Part shown: piece by piece, positions 46,404-54,519 of the stretch
How the letters are laid out: every line of letters begins with the position of its first letter
Numbering within the stretch: position 1 is the stretch's first letter
From: JAUIET01 sp039111475
GTDB lineage: Bacteria; Pseudomonadota; Gammaproteobacteria; Pseudomonadales; JAUIET01
Direction: 5' to 3'
Length of the DNA: 64,000 nt
Assembly: GCA_039111475.1 (NCBI GenBank)
Contig: JBCCIP010000025.1
Span: 22,194-86,193, forward strand
The notes under the pieces: model-generated
What the model was told of the DNA's origin: nothing
Seen by the model: the letters and a program-made list of their open reading frames with translations, nothing else
Database searches by the model: none
Made by a program: the position numbers and the translations under genes

Positions 46404-47187
46404 GCGCCATGCAAATTACGAATTGCAGCTTAATGTGAAAACGGACGATTTTATTGCGCCGCCAAGACCGGCACAGCGTAATTGGTTGATCAATCGTGCT
46501 CTCTCAGAATTTGCCTGGGATCTGGAATCAATTCACGAAATTGCCGCACGGTTCGTGCCCGGCGTAGAGAGTTTGCTTAGTCACGAAAACGATTCAAATT
46601 CTGCGCCGGAACCCGATGACATTATGGAACTTTGGCAATTGCCCATCATGCAAAGAATGGCCGATTGCGTCAGTGCCAGTCACGGTCATGTTCTTGAAAT
46701 CGGCTACGGCCGCGGTATTTCGGCGGAGATGATCCAGAAATGCGGCGTTAAGGAACATACGATTGTTGAATGCGTACCTGCAATAGCGCAACAGTGTCGC
46801 GATTGGGCGGCAGAAAACGGATTCAGTGTAAATGTACTCGAAGGCCGCTGGGAAGAAGTACAAAGTGACATGAAGAAATACGACGGTATTTTCTTTCACA
46901 CCTACCCTATGGACAGTGAAGAATACGCAGAAGCGACGCGACGCAGTGCAACGCTGGCCGAACCGTTCTTTCCAGTGGCGGCAAAACACTTGGTAAGCAA
47001 TGGAATATTCACTTACTTCAGTAACGAAATAGATTCTTTGTCCAGGGCTCATCAACGCGCGCTATTCAAGGAATTCAAAAGAATCAGTCTCGAACCACTG
47101 CATGGCCTGGACATTCCGGAGAATGTGAAAGACACATGGTGGATCGATCAGATGATGATAGTCATCGCAGAGGGCCCCAGGCAATGA
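46390..47187 (+). CDS. Guanidinoacetate N-methyltransferase-like methyltransferase between the halves of a split NRPS module
   Basis: A 265-residue class I SAM methyltransferase with motif I HVLEIGYGRGIS, HTIVECVPAIAQQCRDWA, VLEGRWEEVQ and DGIFFHTYP. The series E-C-x...RDWA, L-x-G-x-WE and DTYP is characteristic of guanidinoacetate methyltransferase (GAMT)/RMT2-like enzymes that methylate guanidine nitrogens; here the Asp of DTYP, a catalytic residue in rat GAMT, is His. The ATG at 46390 has GGAG 8 bases upstream. It overlaps the C-A gene before it and the Asub-PCP gene after it (ATGA). It probably methylates a nitrogen (amidine, guanidine or backbone) of the tethered intermediate (inference). 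Confidence 0.82.
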   Translation: MRRLKRHANYELQLNVKTDDFIAPPRPAQRNWLINRALSEFAWDLESIHEIAARFVPGVESLLSHENDSNSAPEPDDIMELWQLPIMQRMADCVSASHGHVLEIGYGRGISAEMIQKCGVKEHTIVECVPAIAQQCRDWAAENGFSVNVLEGRWEEVQSDMKKYDGIFFHTYPMDSEEYAEATRRSATLAEPFFPVAAKHLVSNGIFTYFSNEIDSLSRAHQRALFKEFKRISLEPLHGLDIPENVKDTWWIDQMMIVIAEGPRQ

Positions 47188-47852
47188 ACCAGCGGGAACG
47201 TCTTGAAAAACTGAACCCAGCACAGCGGGGGTTGTTGATAGAGCAGCTGCGAACGCGCAAAGTGCTCAAACCAAAACAGGGCCGCTGGCAATTAGTTGCT
47301 GTGGTAAGCGGTTGTGATTCACACCACGAGCCGCGTTTAAACGACCACCTGGACGCCTTGCTACCCGATTATATGCTGCCCAGCCAATGGCATTTCGTGA
47401 CAGATCTACCCAAGAACACTAACGGCAAACTTGACAGGCAGGCCTTGATCCGACTGCTCTCATCGCAGGTCGATTCAGAGAATGTTAATAACCCATCTTC
47501 TGATCGCGAAGCGGTTACCCCTGATTCAGAACCTGATGCGCAGATCAGAGAGATCGAACACATTCTTTTGACTGTTTGGGCAGAAGTGCTTTTTATGGAT
47601 GTTGTTCAGCTGGACGATGACTACTTCGAGCTGGGCGGCGATTCAATTGCAAGCATGCAGATTGTTGCGCGCGCTGCTAAACAAGGCTTGGAATTCAGCA
47701 CCCAGGACATAATGCGCTTTCCAAGCATACGCCAGCTATCCCAACGCATCAAAACACTGCAAATCAACAGCAGCGATGTGACGCTACCGTCTACGGAAAA
47801 AGATACCGCGTCTGTAGCAGATGTTATGCGAGTTCTGAACCTCGGTGATTAA
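47184..47852 (+). CDS. NRPS fragment: A-domain C-terminal part (A9-A10) plus PCP
   Basis: A 222-residue protein starting with a linker-like helix (LEKLNPAQRGLLIEQLRTRK), then the remainder of an A-domain small lobe with WQLVAVVSG, LLPDYMLPSQW (A9) and NTNGKLDRQAL (A10, with the catalytic Lys), and a carrier domain with FELGGDSIASMQI. Alone it cannot activate an amino acid; it completes the C-A protein encoded two genes upstream. Its ATG overlaps the methyltransferase stop (ATGA) and its TAA overlaps the next NRPS ATG. Physically separate A-core and A-sub parts of one A domain are unusual. Confidence 0.85.
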   Translation: MNQRERLEKLNPAQRGLLIEQLRTRKVLKPKQGRWQLVAVVSGCDSHHEPRLNDHLDALLPDYMLPSQWHFVTDLPKNTNGKLDRQALIRLLSSQVDSENVNNPSSDREAVTPDSEPDAQIREIEHILLTVWAEVLFMDVVQLDDDYFELGGDSIASMQIVARAAKQGLEFSTQDIMRFPSIRQLSQRIKTLQINSSDVTLPSTEKDTASVADVMRVLNLGD

Positions 47853-50800
47853 TGAGCGGTATCTCCGAACAAGACATAGAGCATATTGCTCCACTGAGCG
47901 GCCTGCAGCAAAGCATGTTGTTTCGCTCTCTCGCGGAACCAAACTCTGGGCATTACATAGAGCAACTAAGCTACGAACTCAGTAACTTTGATCTTGTCGC
48001 AATGCAGGCCGCTCTCGATGCAATCATTGCCACTCGATCGGCCATGCGAACCTCGTTTCTTTGGCGCGAGCAGGCAACACCAAAGCGGCTTACCTTTGGC
48101 GCGGTTAAACACGTCATCGAACATAAGGAAATAGGCAGTCTTGGTGTCATGCAGCTTTCTGAGCAAGAAAAGCGTGATGCTATTGCAACAGATCGAGCGC
48201 GAGGGCTCACTCTCAGCCAGGCGCCACTGATGCGCATGACGGTTTTAACGCCTAGCGGTGCGCTACAGAATTATCCTGAAGTGACCGCTTTCTGCATTTG
48301 GACGTTTCATCACGCCGTAGTCGATGGCTGGTCTATAGCACTGCTTCAGCAAGAGCTGTTAAGTTATTATGATGAATATCGATCTGGCAAAACTCCAACA
48401 TGGTCTGCCACAGACTCTGCCGGTTTAGGGATACAGAATAATTCTCAGGAAAGTAATGGTCTTTGGGACCAACAACTCCGCCATGCGAATAGAGACAGTG
48501 CACTTGCTTTTCTGCCGGGACCTGCAGCCAAAGAGCGAGCATACGCTGAAACAAAATACTGTAGCGACAGCGACCTGGCTGTAAGCGTACAGAGTGCTTG
48601 CCAGAAGCACCGCGTGACTTTTGCAAATTTCGCCAATGCAGCCTGGTCTTTGTTGCTATGTCATTTAAACGGACATAACAGTACATTATACGGCACCATT
48701 GATAGCGGTCGCAGCAACCTTAAGGGCGGCGAGAGTGCGGTAGGCATGTTCATGCAATTGCTGCCCGTCTGTATTGATGTGGATGAATCGCTGCCTTTGA
48801 GCAAATTTCTTCAAGGTATTCAACGTAGCCAGTGGGCATTGCAAACCGATAAGTTGCCCTCTCCCGCCGACATTGCACTGGCGTTGGAACGGGCACCGGG
48901 CGACGAACTTTTCGACACGCTGTTATTGGTACAGAACTACCCGGCCGCAGAAATGCCAGAAAATATTGGTTTGCTAGAAATCGAGGGTTTTGAGCAAGCG
49001 GATGCGCCATTGGTTTTGTCGGTAGGCAACACCAATGGCTTACGTATGTTAGCAAGGTTCCAGACAGATCGATTGGACGCCAAGCAAGCCTACGCGTTAC
49101 AAACTCATTTTGCCAACATGCTCGCAGTACTTGCTGCAGCCACAGAATCACAAACGCTGGAAGAACTGCTCGATCGTTTTACAACAACAAACTCGTCGAC
49201 ATCGAGAGTACAGCAGCATTGTGAAATCAGCAACGAGCGCTGCATCGATCGTTTTAGTGAAATGGCGCAGAAACACCCGAAGAGAGTCGCCCTTTTCGAT
49301 TCAAGCCGGTCTTATACCTACGCAGATCTGGCCAGTCGCACTGAGCAAATTCGTGAGCATCTTGCGGAAGCCGGAATAACTGACCATAGTACCGTAGCCA
49401 TACTTCAGTCTCGAAGCGTTGATTCTATCGCGAGCTCACTCGCTGTGCTCGCCCAAGGGGCCAGTTACGTACCTATAGACCCTGGTTTTCCAATGGCAAC
49501 AGTGGAATCCATGTTACGCGATAGCGATGCGCAATTGGTTCTTGGCGCTAATGCTGCGGAGATACCACTTAGTTCACTGTTGATAAAGGTTATCCCTCTT
49601 CCAGTCGCCACTGTTGAACAAAAGAAACTTCATCTTGCGAACAGCAAAAACAGCAATATGTGCATGATGTTCACGTCAGGATCTACGGGAAAGCCAAAGG
49701 GCATAGCGCTAACACATGCGGCTGTTATGAATCGCCTTAGCTGGATGGAGCGAGCGTACCCCTTCGCGGACGATGACATAGGTGCGGCGAGAACGCCTGT
49801 TAATTTTGTTGACGCCGTGGCAGAAATTTTTGGCCCGCTGTGCGCTGGCGTCAGCAGCCGGATCATAAATGATGAAGAGCTGTCGTCGCTGGGTGAATTC
49901 ATTCGAATTGTTGAGCAAGCCGGTGTGACCAGAGTCGGCCTGGTTCCTTCGTTGCTCAGTGCTGTTTTGATGGAGCTTGGAAAAACCGGTAGCTGGCCTT
50001 CGCTTCGGCTTTGCACAGTGAGCGGCGAAGCCTTAAGACCACAACTGGCAGCCGACTTCCATGACTTACTGCCCAACTCTGTCTTACTCAATCTTTATGG
50101 AAGTACTGAAGTAGCCGCCGATGCTTTATTCTATCAAGCAAGTTCAGAAACCGAGTACCATCGCGAGTGGGTCGCGATAGGGAAGCCCATAGAAAACATG
50201 GCGGCCCAGGCGTGTAACGCCTACGGCCGGGCTCTCCCTCGCGGGGTCATCGGCGAGCTTCAAATTCAAGGCCTTGGCGTTGCCGCTGAGTATCTCCATG
50301 ACACCGGTTTAAGTGCAGCGAAATTTGTTGATGGACGATTTCGCAGCGGCGATCTCGCTGTTGAAGATGAGCATGGCGTTTTTCATTACCTGGGCCGTGC
50401 CGACAGACAAATCAAAGTGCGCGGCCAACGCGTTGAACCCGGTGCCATCGAATCAACGCTTATTATGCATTCTGATGTGCAACAGGCGGTGGTTCTACTG
50501 ATAGGGCAGAATCTGGTGTGCGTTTACACTGGCGAGCGCCTGACGCATGATATCTTGGCTGAGTTTGTCGGCAGCGAACTACCGGCCTACAGCTTGCCAT
50601 CGCGCTACCAGCATGTTGAGGAAATACCACTTACGCATAATGGAAAAGTGGATTACACGCGATTACAGCAAATAGCGGCAGATTTACCGACGACGCCGCG
50701 CGAAAAATCAACCGCGAGCTTACTCTCATTGCATCAGAAGGAACTGGGACTCACGATCGGCAATATATGGTCTGAACTGCTACCTGATGCGGTCATTTCC

Positions 50801-51760
50801 ACTGACACTGATTTCTTTGAAGCAGGCGGGCATTCGCTGCTGGCGATGCAAATGATCGCCGGCGTAGAGCGAGCCTTGGGATTCACAGTGCCACTGGCTG
50901 TGTTTATGAGCAATACACGACTCGCGGATTTCGCAAAGGTGCTGTTTGAGGGTATTCCCAAGCTCGCCGCACCCGAGTTGATTACACTGCGTGACGGAAA
51001 TGTCGCAAGTCCGGCATTATTCTGCATTCAAGGTGATGCTTATAACATCGTCGCGCACTGCCAGACAGATCGAAGAATCTTCTGGATTTCGCAATGGTCT
51101 ACCTGCGTGGACCTAACCCGCGACCCCGTTCCAGTAGCTATAGAATCCATTCAGGAAACAGCTGAACGATATGCTCAACATATTCAACGTGCCCATCCCG
51201 AAGGCACGCTTCGAATTTTAGCCGCATGTGGTGCAGCCGTAATATCTATCGAGGTAGCGAGAATCCTACAGAGCAATGGACGTACACCCGAAAAGCTGGT
51301 GCTAATGGATTTACCTCGCGGAGAGTTAACTACGGCTTCGCAACGCGGTTTCAAACATAGGCAAGGGCGCAATCTCTTACACAGTGCTTATGGATACATG
51401 ATGCGCGTTTGGGGAGGAAACAAAATCAAGGCGCATCTCGACAGGCGTCGGATCAATCGGAAAGTTGTGCGCGGAATTGCGCTAAGCGATGCAGAAGCTG
51501 TTGAATTAATGCATATACGCTTAAGTGATGCGCTGGAGCGCTATCAGCCATGCGCCTATGCGGGTCCAGTAGAGCTGGTTTTCTCGAAATCCTGGTATCG
51601 CGGCGTCGACAAAGTGGAGAATGCTTTCGTGCCAACATTTTGGAAGCCATACTTCTCACAGGTGACTGATATACATTTCTCACCTGCGAAAGTACACGCC
51701 GAATTACTGCAAGATAAGGCCGCCGCATTTGCAGCTAACATTTTGGAAAGCGATCAATAA
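47852..51760 (+). CDS. NRPS C-A-PCP-TE, terminal module
   Basis: A 1302-residue terminal synthetase. Condensation domain with FHHAVVDGWS (about 153); A domain with MMFTSGSTGKPKG (about 605), NLYGSTEVA, FRSGDLA, GRADRQIKVRGQRVEPGAIE and THNGKVDYTRL; PCP with EAGGHSLLAM (about 994); thioesterase from about 1030. The A-domain pocket lacks the usual Asp235: by eye it reads V-D-A-G-T-S-L-A-D, and the V235/D236 pair with terminal S-L-A-D resembles beta-alanine-type pockets. The thioesterase nucleophile elbow is LAACGAAV with Cys1126 instead of Ser; Asp (VLMDLP) and His (DIHFSPAKVH) are present. It should release the finished peptide as an acid, amide, ring or lactone. The TAATG overlap links it to the upstream operon. 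Confidence 0.9.
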   Translation: MSGISEQDIEHIAPLSGLQQSMLFRSLAEPNSGHYIEQLSYELSNFDLVAMQAALDAIIATRSAMRTSFLWREQATPKRLTFGAVKHVIEHKEIGSLGVMQLSEQEKRDAIATDRARGLTLSQAPLMRMTVLTPSGALQNYPEVTAFCIWTFHHAVVDGWSIALLQQELLSYYDEYRSGKTPTWSATDSAGLGIQNNSQESNGLWDQQLRHANRDSALAFLPGPAAKERAYAETKYCSDSDLAVSVQSACQKHRVTFANFANAAWSLLLCHLNGHNSTLYGTIDSGRSNLKGGESAVGMFMQLLPVCIDVDESLPLSKFLQGIQRSQWALQTDKLPSPADIALALERAPGDELFDTLLLVQNYPAAEMPENIGLLEIEGFEQADAPLVLSVGNTNGLRMLARFQTDRLDAKQAYALQTHFANMLAVLAAATESQTLEELLDRFTTTNSSTSRVQQHCEISNERCIDRFSEMAQKHPKRVALFDSSRSYTYADLASRTEQIREHLAEAGITDHSTVAILQSRSVDSIASSLAVLAQGASYVPIDPGFPMATVESMLRDSDAQLVLGANAAEIPLSSLLIKVIPLPVATVEQKKLHLANSKNSNMCMMFTSGSTGKPKGIALTHAAVMNRLSWMERAYPFADDDIGAARTPVNFVDAVAEIFGPLCAGVSSRIINDEELSSLGEFIRIVEQAGVTRVGLVPSLLSAVLMELGKTGSWPSLRLCTVSGEALRPQLAADFHDLLPNSVLLNLYGSTEVAADALFYQASSETEYHREWVAIGKPIENMAAQACNAYGRALPRGVIGELQIQGLGVAAEYLHDTGLSAAKFVDGRFRSGDLAVEDEHGVFHYLGRADRQIKVRGQRVEPGAIESTLIMHSDVQQAVVLLIGQNLVCVYTGERLTHDILAEFVGSELPAYSLPSRYQHVEEIPLTHNGKVDYTRLQQIAADLPTTPREKSTASLLSLHQKELGLTIGNIWSELLPDAVISTDTDFFEAGGHSLLAMQMIAGVERALGFTVPLAVFMSNTRLADFAKVLFEGIPKLAAPELITLRDGNVASPALFCIQGDAYNIVAHCQTDRRIFWISQWSTCVDLTRDPVPVAIESIQETAERYAQHIQRAHPEGTLRILAACGAAVISIEVARILQSNGRTPEKLVLMDLPRGELTTASQRGFKHRQGRNLLHSAYGYMMRVWGGNKIKAHLDRRRINRKVVRGIALSDAEAVELMHIRLSDALERYQPCAYAGPVELVFSKSWYRGVDKVENAFVPTFWKPYFSQVTDIHFSPAKVHAELLQDKAAAFAANILESDQ

Positions 51761-51791
51761 ACCTTCGAACTAGCGTTTGTTGAAAAAGCTA

Positions 51792-52991
51792 TTACTCGCT
51801 GGATACCAGCAAGGCACGCAGCTTGTCTCCCGCCGCAAAGTCCACGTCCAGCGCCCGCTCAGCAAACCAATACAATGATATAGCAATTAATGCCGCCGCC
51901 CCCAACGGCATCACAAACCGCTGATAGAAAGCCGTCTTTCTAAGCAAAAACAATACCGGCACCACTAGAACAACGATCAATAGCTGCCCGAGTTCAACGC
52001 CAATATTAAAGCCCAACAAAGACCATACCAAATACTTTTCCGGAATCCACAACTCGCTCATCACGCTCGCGAACCCGAAACCATGAAACAAGCCAAACAA
52101 CAGCACCACCCAAAATGCATGCGCAGAAAACACCGGCCACAGCACATGTAGTGCGGCCGCTGCAATTGAGATGGCAATGATCGACTCCACCAGCCTGGAA
52201 CTTAACGACATTACGTCCAATGCGGCTGCACTAAGAGTTATGGAGTGCGCAACCGTAAACACAGTCACGATTTTGACGACACGTATGAACGCAGACCGAA
52301 AATCCGGCGTTGCTTTCCAGCGGCCGCCTTCCCTGACCATAACACTCGGTAACAATAAGGCGATTAAGAACAGAATATGATCAGTACCAATCCATATGTG
52401 ATGCATGCCTTGTTCGATGAAACCCCATAGCCCGCGAAGCGAAGAGCCTGAATCCACCTGTAACGTTTGTTGCCTGGAATTCGGGCTGAAATTTAAGGAG
52501 ATATAGGCTTCATTCTGGATGGTACCTGTCTTCCAATTGTTTTCTATGATCAGCAAACTGCGGTGCTTATCGTCGTGTTCAAAAAACAAATTGTTGCTAA
52601 CGGCAATTTCCTTCGCGGGAGCATTCAAGGCTGACAAATCGAAATAGACAAGAACAAATTTCGCAAAACCAGCATTCAGTTGATCGAACGATGTAATGCT
52701 TATTTCTTTACTTACCCCATCGACAGACAGGCTGACGTTTTCGAGCAGGTAGTCACTGATGACCTGCTGGTGTGCCAGAATTTCTTCCATAGTAGGCGGC
52801 GTTTCTTCCGCAAGCTCAAGATTCAGTGCAAGATTAAGATCTTTGGTAGTAACTTCAAAACGGCCTTCTACTTTCTCATCATCTATGGTGAGAAAGGTGT
52901 AGCTTTGGTCTGGCGCGTGCGCAGAAATCGCGCCGGAGAAACTGACAGCAAGAATAAAAAATAGGCTTACAACACGGGAATTCATAGTCAT
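51792..52991 (-). CDS. HupE/UreJ family membrane protein
   Basis: A 399-residue protein with a signal peptide (about 1-24), a soluble periplasmic region of about 160 residues, then about seven helices. The blocks GFIEQGMHHIWIGTDHILFLIAL, FTVAHSITLSAAAL and LFGLFHGFGFASVM are typical of the HupE/UreJ_2 group, some of which carry nickel or cobalt; many of this long form have no known substrate. His-rich membrane motifs fit metal handling. It is convergent with the NRPS operon, ending 31 bases after it, so it is not part of that operon. Confidence 0.82.
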   Translation of the reverse strand: MTMNSRVVSLFFILAVSFSGAISAHAPDQSYTFLTIDDEKVEGRFEVTTKDLNLALNLELAEETPPTMEEILAHQQVISDYLLENVSLSVDGVSKEISITSFDQLNAGFAKFVLVYFDLSALNAPAKEIAVSNNLFFEHDDKHRSLLIIENNWKTGTIQNEAYISLNFSPNSRQQTLQVDSGSSLRGLWGFIEQGMHHIWIGTDHILFLIALLLPSVMVREGGRWKATPDFRSAFIRVVKIVTVFTVAHSITLSAAALDVMSLSSRLVESIIAISIAAAALHVLWPVFSAHAFWVVLLFGLFHGFGFASVMSELWIPEKYLVWSLLGFNIGVELGQLLIVVLVVPVLFLLRKTAFYQRFVMPLGAAALIAISLYWFAERALDVDFAAGDKLRALLVSSE

Positions 52992-53066
52992 TTCTATTCA
53001 AAAAACCTTCCCGCATTTTACGTTGAATTGGCGTTCACTTCGCACCATTCATCCGGTAAACAGCGC

Positions 53067-54440
53067 TTAGACGGGCAATTTATCTCGCTCAGCGAAACGT
53101 ATCACTAACTCGCCTATCACCAGCAAGCAAGCTACTCCGGCCACCACTGGAAACTGCCATCCCTCGCCAGGCGTATACATAAAAAGCACCGTACATATGC
53201 CTAGCACCGCCATACAGATCCAAGCGCACGCTTTTGCGTTCAGCAGACCACCGGGCACCTGATAAGGCCGGTGCCGATTTGGGTCATTGGATCTCAGTTT
53301 GATGTACGCTAACAACATACCTTGATACGGCAGCAAAAAAATAACCGCGCTGAACGCAAACAAAGACCAGAACAGATCCTCATTCGACCCAGAAAGAAAC
53401 CCATACAAGCAAATGGTGATCGTACTGACCACTCCCATCAACACGGCAGCACCCAGCGGAGTACCTCGCGTCTCATTGTGAATGGCAAACACAGACGGTA
53501 ACTTACCTTCGAGTGCTGCTTCCGCAGCCGCTCGATTGCAGCCCAGGGACCATGTAACGCCATTTGAGAAAAACGTATACATGGCCGCAATGCCAAGTCC
53601 AATCACAAACCATGACCCCAGTGCGCTGCTGCCGTAAAACAATTGCAGGGTATCAATCAGCCCTTCAACAAGGTTGATGTCGCCGGCAGGGATAGCGGCC
53701 AATATGGCCATTGTTCCAAACAGGTATAAGAGAATAATAATGGCACCTGAAATAAAGATAGCTCGTGGCACATCACGGGCGGGATCTTTCATTTCCTCAC
53801 TGCTCGCGCTGACCAATTCGAAGCCCAACATGCCATAGATTATTGCGGGTATGTACTGCAAACCTTCGCCCCAATTAGGCTTCAACGTTTCCCAATTCAG
53901 TGGGTTAGCCATGCCATGCGTTTGCGTGTAAGAAATCGCGCCAACAATCACTGTAAGAAAAATAATGACTTTCAGAATGGCACCCAGATTGGGCACCCAT
54001 TTGCCCACATCAAGAGTTAATACGTTTACCCAGACAGCAAGCCAGGTGAGCGCAACCCCGATCGCAATTTGCCATCCCAGGCTCAATTCAGGAAAGAACA
54101 TTTGCTTGAACACGCCGGCAAACAAAATATAGATTGCCGGCATCCAGACCGCCGTATTTACCCAATAACACCAGGTTGCACGTGACGCCCAGCGGCCACC
54201 AAACGCGTCTCTAATCCAGGCATAGATTCCGCCTTGCTCTGGATAAGTGCAGCCCAACTCAGCACAGATCATTGCGAATGGAATGAAAAAGATCAACCCC
54301 AGAAACGCCCACCAGAAAATACTGGAAGCACCTACGGAAGCGGCGGCGGCCAGCGTATCCAGTAGCAGAATTGCCGAAACAGTAAACAGCACCAAATCGC
54401 GCTGCCGCAAGCTTTTGTTATGGTTAAGCACTTCCGACAT
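53067..54440 (-). CDS. APC-family amino acid permease
   Basis: A 457-residue carrier with about 12 helices. The first helix LFTVSAILLLDTLAAAASVG and the segment GCTYPEQGGIYAWIRDAFGGRWA are typical of amino acid-polyamine-organocation transporters of the glutamate/GABA antiporter type; GFELVSASSEEMKDPARDVPRA is the conserved loop after helix 6. The start is placed at ATG 54440, since the upstream extension is basic and non-homologous and would overlap the divergent gene. Substrate not determinable. Confidence 0.87.
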   Translation of the reverse strand: MSEVLNHNKSLRQRDLVLFTVSAILLLDTLAAAASVGASSIFWWAFLGLIFFIPFAMICAELGCTYPEQGGIYAWIRDAFGGRWASRATWCYWVNTAVWMPAIYILFAGVFKQMFFPELSLGWQIAIGVALTWLAVWVNVLTLDVGKWVPNLGAILKVIIFLTVIVGAISYTQTHGMANPLNWETLKPNWGEGLQYIPAIIYGMLGFELVSASSEEMKDPARDVPRAIFISGAIIILLYLFGTMAILAAIPAGDINLVEGLIDTLQLFYGSSALGSWFVIGLGIAAMYTFFSNGVTWSLGCNRAAAEAALEGKLPSVFAIHNETRGTPLGAAVLMGVVSTITICLYGFLSGSNEDLFWSLFAFSAVIFLLPYQGMLLAYIKLRSNDPNRHRPYQVPGGLLNAKACAWICMAVLGICTVLFMYTPGEGWQFPVVAGVACLLVIGELVIRFAERDKLPV

Positions 54441-54519
54441 AGTATGAATGCTCGCAGTTCTTATTGGTCTTTTCCGTCTCTGATAGCATTTGGCCATAAA
54501 GGCGATTAACATTCAAACA

